Notes under the pieces: model-generated | Seen by the model: the letters and a program-made list of their open reading frames with translations, nothing else | Told to the model about the DNA's origin: nothing | Databases searched by the model: none | NCBI GenBank assembly: GCA_030411725.1 | Contig: MU839834.1 | Span: 806,001-870,000 of the forward strand | Source of the DNA: Echria macrotheca | Lineage: Eukaryota; Ascomycota; Sordariomycetes; Sordariales; Schizotheciaceae | Reading direction: 5' to 3' | Length of the DNA stretch: 64,000 nucleotides | Part shown: positions 31,942-42,657 of the stretch, one piece after another | Position numbering within the stretch: position 1 is the stretch's first letter | Layout of the letters: each line of letters opens with the position of its first letter | Position numbers and translations under genes: made by a program

Positions 31942-33659
31942 ATGGACGCCGTGTTTGAGCATTTCGCCAAGGGACAGGTGGAAAGCAACGGCTACGAGCT
32001 CTCCAAGTCGCTATCTCCCTCCCTCCCCAATGAACAGCTCCGAGCGATATGGAAGAGTTGCAATACCCACAGCGTCAAGGGCGTTGTAAAACGACATGTC
32101 CACGCTAGTCTCGACAGAATGAACGTATTCGCAGCCAAGGAAGACCCCAAGTACGTACAGGGATGGATCGACGTGTATACCGCCTACTGGAAAGCCGTCG
32201 GCGACCTACACGCAGCTCGAGATCCAGCTTCGGACAGCAAGGTCAGTGGTATACCATGCATCTGGTCCCCGGGCTCCGCTCACATTAGATCGGTAGGGTT
32301 CTCAGCTGCTCTGGACAAAAGTGTACGAGAGCTGGAGAGAGCTGTTAAACACGATCCTGCGAGGCTACAACAGCCTTGGTTTTGAAGCATGGACTATCCC
32401 GTGTTTGTACGTTGTCTTGAAGCACCTCCGCGAGTTCGCCCTCAAGGCCGACTTCGAGCGGAACAACAGCAGCTCTGTCGATACTGCGGCACAGTCAACA
32501 TTTCAAGACGACTTCAACCCGGAATCTGACCAGAATCGGGTGCTCGAGGACTGTGCGCGGCAGTTGAATCGCGCCTTCAACGCGTGCCTGACCGATAGGT
32601 TTGTTACCCACCTCGCGTGGAATATCCCTGGTTAACCCAAAGCAGATCGGAGCTGGAAAACTCTCGCAAAATTGGAATTTACTATGTGATCAACCTCTTA
32701 TTCAAGACGTACTTCAAGCTGAATTCGGCGAGCTTATCCAAGAACGTCCTGAAAGCACTCCAGGCGGGTAGGGGTGATATGCTGCCTCTTGAGGCCTTCC
32801 CGAAGTCGCAACAAGTCACCTTCAAATACTACGAGGGGCTACTTTGTTTCCTCGAAGAGAATTACGTTCAGGTACGTCAACCTGCTGCGGCTCGGCGACC
32901 GCATGGTTAACAATAACTAGGCCGAAGAACATCTTACCCAAGCCTGGAACCTCTGTCACAAGGATGCATTACGGAACAAGGAGTAAAGATCCTCTTGGAC
33001 GCGGCCACTGGGTGATTGCTGACATACATGCAGGCTGATCCTCACATATCTCGTCCCTTGCCATCTTCTTACGACGCACACGCTGCCAAGTAGGAAACTG
33101 CTCGAGCCCTACCCGCGACTTCAGAAGCTATTCCTGCCACTCGCCAAGCACATCAAAAAAGGGGAACTTCATGCGTTTGACCTCGACCTCCTGGAGAACG
33201 AGGACGAGTTCGTAAGGCGCCGTATCTACCTGACGCTGGAGCGAGGCCGCGATATTGCGCTGCGGAATCTCCTCCGGAAAGTCTTCATTGTCGGCGGCTT
33301 CGAGGAGCCAAAGGCAGAGGGGGACAAACCGGTGCGACGCACCCGGATCCCGATAGCCGAATTTGCTGCTGCAATAAGCTTGGGCAGCCAAGAGACGATA
33401 GACAACGACGAGGTTGAGTGTTTCTTGGCAAACATGATCTACAAGGTGAGTCTTATTTCTAGCTTCTATATGGCGGCCCAATACGTAGGATCCCGAGGTG
33501 GCCTGGGTGGAGGGTGTTATTGGTGCACTTATTTTGCCTCGCTGGGTGACTCATACTGACCACTGCGACTTTTAGGGTCTGATGAAGGGATACATCGCTC
33601 GCGAGCGAAGCATGGTGGTGCTGAGTAAGTCGGGAGCGTTTCCGGGGACGGGAGTTTGA
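31942..33659 (+). CDS. CSN12: CSN12-like PCI-domain protein
   Basis: Relative of yeast Csn12, a PCI protein linked to the COP9 signalosome and, with Thp3, to mRNA processing. Six exons: 31942-32241, 32306-32598, 32646-32871, 32921-32982, 33034-33445 and 33576-33659; introns of 64, 47, 49, 51 and 130 nt, giving 458 residues. Every joint restores family sequence: LLWTKVYESWRELLNTILRGYNSLGFEAWTIPCLYVV, SRKIGIYYVINLLFKTYFKLN, AEEHLTQAWNLCHK and LILTYLVPCHLLTTHTLPS. The last two joints lie in the C-terminal PCI winged-helix part, followed by RRIYLTLERGRDIALRNLLRKVF and NMIYKGLMKGYIARERSMVVLSK. The start MDAVFEHFAKGQ is typical. Length and all conserved blocks are intact; function is taken from the yeast and fungal relatives. 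Confidence 0.93.
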
Positions 33660-35030
33660 GCTTGTGGTTGGCGGTATGGCCGTAGCTATGTCTTGGTGTT
33701 CTGGATTCTAGAACCCGCCACCACTTTAAGGAGGCCAGAGGAGAGCAAGATTAGCGGAAACATCGGTACGACAGCGATAGGTCCAAGTACCAAATGCTAG
33801 TGGAATTTCCACTGGTCAAGATGTGCGCACCTGCGCAGTCCCGCAACCACGTGAATTCGTGGGTTGTCATTTCGGTCAGAGAGTGTCATTCAGTTGGCCA
33901 CTGACTATTCCGTACACAGTAGAATTACAACGAATATCACTCTGAGATGAGTTGTATAGAAATTAGACTCGGGGTGGCCATAAAAAAAACATGACAGCCT
34001 CGTTTTCTTTTTCCTTGCCATGCAGCCCCCCGCACGCTGATGCACGCTGAGACGCTGTGCTTCCCACTTGCTTTCGAAGTGGTTGCAAACGTGCAATTTT
34101 GGTGTGGTGTGGCAGCATTGACAGGGGGGTTGCTTCGGAAACGTCCCGTTCGGGATATCTCGACAAACAAATTTTTTTTCACACTTCACACTGCACCTTC
34201 TTCTTTTCGACCCCGTCGTAACGTTTGAACTTTTTTGAGATGAATCATTTTGGGGAAATAGGAAGATGCTAGTAAATTGCGACGATCTTTTTTTCTTTAC
34301 GAAAGCGAGGGGGGATAAAATGTAAAATGTAGATGAAGGTGTGAAAAGGGGTGGTGCTCGGTTTAGTTTGGGAGTGTGTGGGCGTGAGTCTCGGCTCGGG
34401 GCGGGCGGGCGTGAGTCAGAGTATGGGTATTTCACGGGTGGAATTCACAAGGCGTATACACTACAAAAAGCGTGGGACTGGGAAAGGAGGGGGTGGGTGG
34501 CGGGACCACCACTAACAAATCCCAAAAACGAAAAGAAAGATCTAGAATGAAAAAGGAAGTGTGTGCCTAAGTCCCGACATGGGACTATTCGCACAACCTT
34601 GCAAGACCGGCCAGATTTTTTGATCAGTGTTTTTTCACGTCCATAATACAATGTTCCGATCAGCATTCCATCTGAGCCTTGACGGCACCGTAGACTAAAC
34701 CTCTCTTTAACAGCAGCAGCTTTTTTACACACTGATGGAACACCCAACGCTATCTCTATCTATCTATCCATCCCTTCCCCTCAAACTTTGATATCTCTCT
34801 AATGTAATAAGCCACAAACAAACTACCCTCCACCGACCACATCCTCCCCAACATCTTTATAGGTCCATCCGTCCATTTGTCTCCCTTACCTCCCACTGCT
34901 ATTGGCACACACACCCACACACCCATCCCAAAACACGGCATGTCCATCCACTACCAGTCCTGTCACATCCCACTGGTAAAAAGGTTCGCGGCCGAGGCGG
35001 GAAGAAAAAAAGTGGAAACGAGTCGTAACT

Positions 35031-35072
<42 letters not shown>

Positions 35073-36035
35073 GGTGGGTGTGTGGGACGGGAAAGGGGGA
35101 AGGCTGAAAGCACCACATCCCTATCCCCCCCCTCTCCTATCCATCCCACTGGTCTCACTCAGACAGTACTTGTACATAATGGTGTGATGGCCCCGTTTCT
35201 CGTCGAAACGGTCTTGTAATGGATGGTGGGACTGTGTATGTATGTATGTCTCTGTCGGGTGCGTGCCTACCTACTACCGGTATATCGGTCAAAAACTGGT
35301 CGGTTGGTCGGTCAAGCTGCTGCAGTCTAGAGACATTCATTTACTCCCTCTCTACACACCACGCGAGTCCGATCTGTGTAACTCTCAACATATAAAAAAC
35401 GAGAAGTTTCGATCTAGCATTCATGGCATAATTAATTCGCCAGATCATGATCCGCTCTCTTTTCTCGGAGACGCGTTCATCTTCTCGGTGTGTTTTAAAA
35501 AGGTAATCTCCAAAAGAAGGTAAGAATCGAATGGATATCATCCTCCCCACACAGCTGCCACGGTACAACCGGGCCGTTTCTCTCCTCCCCCCTCATCGCT
35601 CTCGCGAGTCGTTCTGAAGTTCCCACCACCTTGACATCCTGATACCTGCTGCGGTAGTGACTGGCTGCACTTTGACCACATCGATCCTCCCGCCATTCTC
35701 ACGGGCCACACAATACCGTACTGTTACAAGACATTTTTGGTTTTCTTCTTGGGAAGAAAAGAAAACATGCATGACCGAAAACTCCTGCGAAGACAAAAAA
35801 CGCCCCCGTACCATACCACCGTAAAACGCCAAGTCATCCCATCACACAAATGGTACTCGTCTATCCGAAACCGGTAACCCGCCAATATTTGTAACAAGTG
35901 AGCCGCGAGAGAAGGAAAAAAAAACATCAGGTCATTAAGAATGGAAATAAACCAGGTGTTGGAGAAGGGAAGGGGTATTTGTTTTGATGAGAGAAGAGGT
36001 GCAAACAGGTAGGAAATAAGCAAGATGATGGCAAT
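33660..36035. other. Convergent intergenic region, 2.4 kb
   Basis: Space between the 3' ends of CSN12 and the BTB gene, long for a convergent pair. No coding ORF is supported; the longest (33905-34435, minus) is Ser/Lys/Arg-rich with no domain. It holds a GT/GGGT repeat at about 35033-35091 and several A or T runs. Confidence 0.5.
35033..35091 (+). repeat. (GT)n plus (GGGT)n repeat
   Basis: About 16 GT units followed by four GGGT units and further GT-rich sequence. The G-rich end could form a G-quadruplex-like structure. It lies in the convergent intergenic region. Confidence 0.85.
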
Positions 36036-37059
36036 CTAAAAGGGGCGACCACTCCGGGGCGTTCGAGGAGTACTAACGATGACAAGAGTTAGAGATCAGG
36101 TGGAACATTTGTGAGAACAAAACTTACGAAGCCGTCGAGATGTCGTCGACATGATTGCAAAGAGCAACAAAGAGATCGAAAAACAACTGCGTCCCACCGT
36201 TGAACATCTCCAGCTGCATGGTTCCACTCCGCTTGAACGTGCTGCGGCTGCGGATGATGAGGGCGAGATAGTGGGCGCGCAGCTTCGAGTCGGTGTCGGG
36301 CGTGTTGGCATACGCGTATCGAGCAGACGCGAGAATGGTGCTGGCTTGGATGCCTGACTCTGTATCACAGAAGCGTCAGTCAGGTCAAGATAAGATGAAA
36401 GATGGTTAACATACGGAGGCCCTGCTTCCGGAGAGCGACACGCTTCAGTTCCTCTAGCCCATACTTCTCGGCGGCGCAGTAGACGACGGTGTCTTTGAGA
36501 AGCTCGCCCTCGACGCCGTGGTGGTAGATGGTAGGCTCGTGCCGGGCCTCCTCGGGCAGCTGCTCCAGCTCCCAGGAGTTGCGCTTCTTGTTGTGCACGA
36601 GACGGGGGTAGTAATCGCCCTTGTAGAGGTACTCGAGAACCGACGAGAAGATTTCGGGCTCCTCATCAGGCAGCGAGATCTTCTTGCATTGCGAGTCGAG
36701 CATCTGGTTCTGCAGCACAGCCTGGAAGAACGGCGACGCAGCCAAGACGTTTTCGTGGGCGGCAAAGATACGCTGCTCCTGGCCGACAACAAGCGTCACG
36801 ATGGCCGAGATGGAGTTGCTGCGATGGAGATGTCAGTAAGGCCAAGACATGCTAGGTCAATGAGAACATACTCTGATGGCGACTCGGAGGGCATGGCACT
36901 TGATGAAGTGGTGGGTCGACGGCGTGAGGATTCATGTCGACGCTTTGATACACCAGCGTCTTTGCTGAACGACGAGTTGGATCGGCCGAGTCGCTGGCTC
37001 TTGGAGAAGCTCTTATTGTGAGAACTCGACGGCGGCTGCTCAAAGCGTCGGGAGAACAT
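36036..37059 (-). CDS. BTB/POZ domain protein
   Basis: A BTB-fold protein-interaction module, often a Cullin-3 adaptor; no partner can be named. Exons on the minus strand: 37059-36872, 36818-36415, 36359-36128 and probably 36072-36036; introns of 53, 55 and 55 nt, 286 residues. The N-terminal 60 residues are Ser/Arg-rich and disordered. The BTB fold follows (VTLVVGQEQRIFAAHENVLAASPFFQAVLQ, then ISLPDEEPEIFSSVLEYLYKGDYYP), and then a helical region (VVYCAAEKYGLEELKRVALRKQ) as in fungal BTB proteins, without Kelch or MATH domains. The last intron is uncertain: its donor GTAAGT overlaps a TAA stop at 36126-36124, so an unspliced transcript ends ...DDISTAS while splicing adds TPRTPRSGRPF. The spliced form is favoured because donor, CTAAC branch site and TTAG acceptor are all good. 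Confidence 0.87.
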
Positions 37060-38426
37060 TTTGAATTAACTACGGATGTTGCTATTCGCTGCGTCGCTTC
37101 GACATCCACTGTGACTGCGGTGGAGATGGGCGATATCTAGGCTGCACGGTCGTCGGCGGCGAGCTGGGAGGAGCCAGCGATGGCTGGGATGATAGGCAGG
37201 GCTCGCAGGTTGATGAAGCGATGAAGTGCGGATGGAAAACAAAACGGGAGGCGAGTTGGCGATGAACTCGGGTCCGGATGAAGCAAACGACGATGAAAGG
37301 AGATAAACCCACCTTCCTATGAGCAAGCAGAGGATGGAAGTTTGGAATGCAAAATGCGGGCGCTGACTCTTATATACGAATCCCAGCCGCGACTGCACAG
37401 ATGCCTGGCCATTTGCAGCAGGCGGACGCCCTCGTCTGGGCGGCCCGCAAAAGGCAGACACCACCTCGACATCCAGCGCGATTCAACGCGTAAAGTGGCT
37501 GCCCCAGCCAGATGCTGGCGCGAGCTGGCAGCGAAGTCACCTGATTAGTGGCACTAGCCGAATGTGGTACCTCGCCAGGAAACACAGGGGCCGTTTCCAT
37601 GGATGGGCTTGCACAAAAGAAATCAAGCGGGATTACATGGTCTGTGTGGTGCAAGGGAGTCGGAGTCATTGCTAACGAAATCGGATGGCTGGTTGGCGAG
37701 GTGGAAAGCTTTGGTCAATTGCCGTGTTTGTTGAATGGTGACCCGAGGCAGGGGCTGTGGGCTGTGTGCCGTGGTTGCTTTTTGCGTGAAGCTCTCCGAG
37801 GAGGAGTGGGGCTGCCGCTGCAAGGCTGCCTGCCTTGGCCCCTTCCAGTGTGAACGCTTGATAGCCACCACTTCCGCGAGGCAGCAGGCCTCCGAACAGA
37901 TTCCACGACGGCGACGACATGATGCGATGATGGCGCCAAAATAGCAAGCAATTGTTTCTTGGAGTATTCGAGGTGTCAATTGAGCTCTTTATCCCTTTGC
38001 GACACCGAAAACGAGGCATTGGCCCCGAGGCCCGCCGCTGCGATCTGCAAAACGGCTGTGGAGGCCTTATCTTAACAGCATCGCACCTGTCTTGGGGGTC
38101 CGGCAAAGTTTTGTCACCCCTCCTGACACAGACCTCAGCCCGCTTCACCGAGGAAAGGCAGCCCGCGAAAAGAAATGGATGATGGAGGATTGATAATCGT
38201 CTCCCATCCGTTTCAAAAGGCTGGTATAACCAACTTCCATCCCGCCGTTGGTGTGTCAACTTTTTCCTTCGTTGGATTCTTGGTGTGCCAGCCCCTTTAC
38301 GCCATCCCCACTCACCGTGGTTTGTTTGCTTCCAGCCCCGGTGCCACAGCGACGCTACAGGGGCAGCCTGTCTTTTTGACACCACCCACCAGAGAATCGC
38401 CATCGCCACCAACCAATTGCGGCATC
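37060..38426. other. Intergenic region upstream of the BTB gene
   Basis: 1.37 kb with the promoter of the BTB gene at its left end and the 3' flank of the hydrolase at its right. The ORFs here (for example 37672-38430, minus) show no domain or coding bias I can defend. Confidence 0.45.
37370..37376 (-). promoter_or_regulatory. Candidate TATA box of the BTB gene
   Basis: On the minus strand TATATAA occurs about 310 bp before the BTB start codon; plausible with a leader of about 280 nt, otherwise unsupported. Confidence 0.35.
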
Positions 38427-39701
38427 TCACCCGGAAGTGTCATCAAGCGCTTTTTCGGCCAGACTCACAATGGCTTGCGCTGCCAGCTTTTTGCCTTCGC
38501 CTCTGGCGATCGCCTCGCTGTGGAATGCCACTGGTGCAGCCCCTTTCTCAACCGGTATACCAAGGTCTAGACATCTCCGATAGAGCTGATCGCCGTGCTC
38601 CTTTGGTACAAGCTCATCCCGGTCTGCTTCGAGGATGTAAATGTTTGGCATCTTTTGTCCCGTCGAGCGGGACGTCTCGGCAATTATGCCGAGGTTGGTC
38701 CAGCTGTCCAAGTGATTCCGGAGGAACGGCCAGAGATGCTTGTACGGAAGCCACTTTTGTGGGTATAAAACCTCCAACATGGCCCGTACGGATAAAAATG
38801 GTGTTTCCAGAAGCATCCCTCGGACTGGAATTCCTGCCGGGATTGGCGTGCTTGCAGCGAGGTTTGTCGCAACCCCGGACCCGATTGACTGTCCCCACAA
38901 GATCAGGATCGGGCCGCAACCTCCGGCCCCGCCTGGAAATTTCCGGCCATGGTTCTCGACGGTCCACCGAACCCCGGCCTCCGCATCAAGCCGGATCCCC
39001 CGCTCCGACGGTCTTCCGCGCGACGTCCAATATCCTCGATAACTTAGACAAACAAAAGTCAGGCTTCCGTGCATTGGTCGAGCGGCTTTATCATCGCTAA
39101 CCAGGCGCAGGACCGACGAGATATCTGGCAGCCGCGGTGGCGTTGAAGAAGCGTTTCCCTGAAAATACAGAACATAGACATCCGCCGGCGGCATCTCGTT
39201 GCCCCCTTTTTGGACGCCTCCGCTAGGTAATGGGACTGTTGCAACTGCGAGCCCAAGGCGAGTCCCGTCCGAAGCTTTTGTTGTCTCCTCTCGCCACTCG
39301 ATACCTCTGCAAAGACGGGCGTAATCCGCAATGGTTTCGCGACGAGCAGTCGGGGGAAACCCCGGCATGTAGATGATTTTGTTCTGGAACACCACCAGCA
39401 TGAAGCATTTCCACGTCCACAGCCCGAGGAGTAGCGCTGTGAACAACACGGGCGGAAGCAACACGGTCGGGATGTGGATACACCGCCGTTCAAGGCGTGT
39501 ACCCCTCGCAGAGGCAATCCTCCGCCGAGCCAGTGACAACACGCGCGTCCTTGCCGAACTGATAGTGAAAGCCCAAGGCAACAGCAGCGTAAAATGTCTC
39601 TTGCAATAGTCCCCGCGCCAGGTTTGAGTCCATTCCCGCCGCCACCCCGCCGAGTGGGCCAGCGCTGGACGGCGGGCGACCGAGGCGAGCGGCATTAGCA
39701 T
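38427..39701 (-). CDS. Membrane-anchored alpha/beta hydrolase (Bem46/ABHD-like)
   Basis: A single-exon 424-residue serine hydrolase of unknown substrate. Seen: a basic, Arg-rich N-terminus, one hydrophobic segment at about residues 75-100 (HIPTVLLPPVLFTALLLGLWTW) likely to anchor it in a membrane, the strand VYVLYFQGNASS, CLSYRGYWTSRGRPSERGI and the nucleophile elbow GQSIGSG with Ser272. An acidic residue follows in EADRDELVP (Asp360/Asp362), and the catalytic His394 lies in VAFHSEAI. The order and spacing fit the Bem46/ABHD13 group of endomembrane hydrolases, which in fungi have been linked to polarity and ascospore germination. The N-terminal 60 residues precede the usual family start, so a downstream start is possible. 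It is divergent from SDS22. Confidence 0.85.
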   Translation of the reverse strand: MLMPLASVARRPALAHSAGWRREWTQTWRGDYCKRHFTLLLPWAFTISSARTRVLSLARRRIASARGTRLERRCIHIPTVLLPPVLFTALLLGLWTWKCFMLVVFQNKIIYMPGFPPTARRETIADYARLCRGIEWREETTKASDGTRLGLAVATVPLPSGGVQKGGNEMPPADVYVLYFQGNASSTPPRLPDISSVLRLVSDDKAARPMHGSLTFVCLSYRGYWTSRGRPSERGIRLDAEAGVRWTVENHGRKFPGGAGGCGPILILWGQSIGSGVATNLAASTPIPAGIPVRGMLLETPFLSVRAMLEVLYPQKWLPYKHLWPFLRNHLDSWTNLGIIAETSRSTGQKMPNIYILEADRDELVPKEHGDQLYRRCLDLGIPVEKGAAPVAFHSEAIARGEGKKLAAQAIVSLAEKALDDTSG

Positions 39702-40546
39702 CGGGACTTGAGCTGTTCATTGGTGCTTGTCGAGTGGGTTGGAGAAGTGCGCGATGTTGTCCTGTGCAGAATATGTCGCGCTGCCCTCATGCCATTGCCT
39801 AATCATGTGTCCTCCTGCCACTCGCTCGACCATCAACGGTTGTGCGGCCAGATCCACCTGCACCTAACGGCTTCAAGCGACCCGTGGACAAGCTGCTGGT
39901 TGGGCAAAAATCGGGTGCGTTCGGTGCAAAATCTCTGCGTGTTGTCGCTCCGTCATTCGTCAGTTAGAAGTGCTGTCTCATAAGGTAGCCGTCAGGGTCC
40001 ATGGGCCAGAGCGACGAGATTGAAGCGTCACGAAGAGCTGAAAGCACGCGGAACTGGTCGTTGATGCGGTCGGTGGAGGCTATGAGCGACAAGGCACACC
40101 ATAAGGGAGGGATGATTCAAGGACAAGCAAGCAATTCCAGCAAGTAACAGAGAGCCAACTCGGTGGGCTCAGGTCGAAGGGCGGTCATGCGCCTCCCCAC
40201 ACCCGGTGAGCTGTTGTTGGCCGGCCCCGCACCCTGAATTGTGGGCCTTTCGCGCAGCCTGGAGGTTTCCCGCAGCGGTGGCTGGCTTGTGCCTGTGACG
40301 GTAAGATGGGGGCGACCCCTCCAAAATACTCTATAATGGAGGGGGACACTACGGAGTCTCCAATTTTCAACTCCCGTGAAACCTGATCGGTCGGCCGACT
40401 AGATACAACACACCTCACACAGCCTGCCTTGTTACACATCGACCTTCGATCCTGCGTCAGACCATCTCCAAATCGATTCACAGAACTACCACCGTTGAAG
40501 CCCGTCGTCTGCGAGAAGATCGGCCGACATCTCCGCATCACCAAAA
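39702..40546. other. Divergent promoter region, hydrolase / SDS22
   Basis: 845 bp with both promoters; no gene, TATA box or repeat stands out. Confidence 0.45.
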
Positions 40547-41808
40547 ATGACACCCGCCCCGCTAGAAGAAGGCAGCCGATCGCCGGGCCATCACATCGAG
40601 CTGGCAGATGACAACCCCTCGCCGCGGCAAAATGGCGAACCGAGCCCTGGCCTCAGGGACAGCAAGGGCTGGGACGGAAAGCTTCGCGTCCCCAAGAGCG
40701 CCGTGCTAACCAACCCCGAGGCTCTGTCTGACCCCGAGTATTCGGACGAGGACAACGTGGTGCCCGGAGAGGAGGTGGCAGCCGACGAAGGCAAGCCGAC
40801 GTGTGCCCATCAACCACTCCCACAGTAAAGCTAACGATCCCGTTTTAGACCTTCTCGACGACCAGGACCCGGATACCACCGAGATCCACTGCACACAGTC
40901 GCGCATCCAGTCGATTCCGGCCCTAAAGCTCGAGCGGTTCAAGAGAGTCGCCCGCATCTGCCTCCGGCAAAACCTGATTCAACACATCGATGGCTTGGGA
41001 AGCCTGGCCGAGGTTCTCGAGGAACTCGAACTTTACGACAACCTGATCGCACACGTCCGCGGCCTCGACAGCCTGACCAACCTCCGGATCCTCGACCTCA
41101 GCTTCAACAAGATCAAGCACATCAAGAACATCAGCCATCTCAAGAAGCTGACGGACCTCTTCTTGGCTGCCAACAAGATCTCGCGCATCGAGGGGCTCGA
41201 CGGCCTCGACAAGCTGCGCAACCTCGAGCTCGGCTCGAACCGCATCCGCCGACTCGAGAACCTAGACCACCTTCCCGCGCTCGAGGAGCTCTGGGTGGCC
41301 AAGAACAAAATCACCGACCTCACCGGACTCGCGGGTCTGGCCAACCTGCGCCTGCTCAGCATCCAGTCGAACCGCATCCGCGACCTGTCTCCGCTCAAGG
41401 ACGTTCCCCAGCTGGAAGAGCTCTACATCTCACACAACGCGCTCGAGTCGCTCGCCGGCATCGAGTCCAACACGAAGCTGCAGGTCATCGATATCTCCAA
41501 CAACAAGATCGCCAGCCTCGAAGGCCTGGGTCCCCTCGCAGACCTCAAGGAGCTCTGGGCCAGCTCTAACCTCATTGATAGCTTTTCCGAGGTCGAGCGG
41601 CTGCTTGCCGATAAAGAGAAGCTCACGACGGTCTATTTTGAGAACAACCCGCTGCAGATCCGGGCGCCGGCCTTGTATAGGAACAAAGTGCGACTGGCGC
41701 TGCCGCAGGTGAAGCAGATTGATGCTAGTAAGTGTTGTTTTCCCCTGCCCCTAGATGAAACATGCCGGTGCTAACCATGTATTTCCAGCATATGTAAAAG
41801 TGCCCTAG
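40547..41808 (+). CDS. sds22: Protein phosphatase 1 regulatory subunit SDS22
   Basis: Leucine-rich-repeat regulator of PP1 in the nucleus and at mitotic exit. Exons 40547-40790, 40849-41727 and 41789-41808; 380 residues. The N-terminal 85 residues are acidic and disordered. Eleven 22-residue SDS22-type repeats follow, for example LRILDLSFNKIKHIKNISHL, LTDLFLAANKISRIEGLDGL and LQVIDISNNKIASLEGLGPL. The LRR cap (LTTVYFENNPLQIRAPALYRNKVRLALPQVKQIDA) closes with TYVKVP, where family members end in a similar short tail. Intron 1 begins GCAAGC, not GT: only this joint (exon end GACGAAG to ACCTTCTCG) keeps the frame into DLLDDQDP. No GT donor in the interval has the right phase. Intron 2 (61 nt) is canonical. 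A single-copy essential gene in yeasts; family assignment is secure. Confidence 0.93.
40791..40848 (+). other. GC-AG intron of SDS22
   Basis: 58 nt, starting GCAAGC after AAG, with an AGCTAACG branch site near 40830-40836 and a CGTTTTAG acceptor. The exon end and +4/+5 bases match the usual GC-AG donor context. Confidence 0.85.
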
Positions 41809-42657
41809 CTCTAGTGGGCAAGACAATGTTGTTTCGCTGGGTATCTCGTCCTGTGGCGTTTGGGACTTGGTAATATTTATTTCTCTGTAAGGATAGACGT
41901 GGACCGGAAAGGAAAGGAAGGAACAATCTTGTTTTTGTTTGCTTTTATGGAGGGCAACGGGATAGGGATAAGGATGGGATTCAAATCCCATATGTCATGC
42001 ATTGCAAGGCGTTCAGTCTGTTTTTTTCCCCTGATATGTGTCTACAGAGAAAGATTCATAATAGTGCGTGTCGTTTTTTATGGGTAGAACGGGGCCCGTG
42101 GCTTGTTGTTTTGTTTTTATTTTCTTTCCTTTGATCCGATACTTAGGTTTTTGTAATAGCTAGTAAACGAGCGGATTATAAATCCCGGAAACTCGGTTGT
42201 ATATCCAAACTCTGGGACTTTGACAGGAATAGTACACAGCAAGGTCACAACGTCATAAAACTTCACATTCACGGTCCACCTGAGATGACAACAAAATGTA
42301 CGTATGGCATCGGAATACATTTCTAGGAAACCGGCCGGTGATATATAACAAAACCGGGACCATTTCCCATAAGCTAACAACAAGGGTAGATAGGTAAGGG
42401 GGGGCATTTCAGAGCCGGGGTGGGTTATCATGTCGTCATGTCTGGATCCTGTCCGAGGGAAACTCCACAAGCAAGTAAAAACCCAACCAGGTCACACTTT
42501 ACTTGCTGCTCACTCCCAAAGCTGCCCCCATCCCGGTATCAATGCGGACCGGTAGGGGCACACTTGGAGTTCCGACGGACGACCAGATAAAAATGTCGTC
42601 CAGCCTATTATTGGGAAGGCTGTTAGGGGTCGAGACACCCCTCTTGCTTAGGAGCAT
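41809..42657. other. Convergent 3' flank region, 849 bp
   Basis: Between the 3' ends of SDS22 and xylose reductase. A/T-richer than the genes; no gene is apparent. Confidence 0.45.

Noticed and set aside
33905..34435. 176-codon minus-strand ORF between CSN12 and the BTB gene
   Set aside because: Low-complexity Lys/Ser/Phe translation of an A/T-rich convergent 3' region; no homology-like motifs.
37672..38430. 252-codon minus-strand ORF between the hydrolase and the BTB gene
   Set aside because: Overlaps the hydrolase stop region, has no domain and is Trp/Arg/Ser-rich as in random GC-rich reading frames.
38285..39100. 271-codon plus-strand ORF opposite the alpha/beta hydrolase
   Set aside because: No domain, and it overlaps the intact catalytic region of the hydrolase on the other strand.
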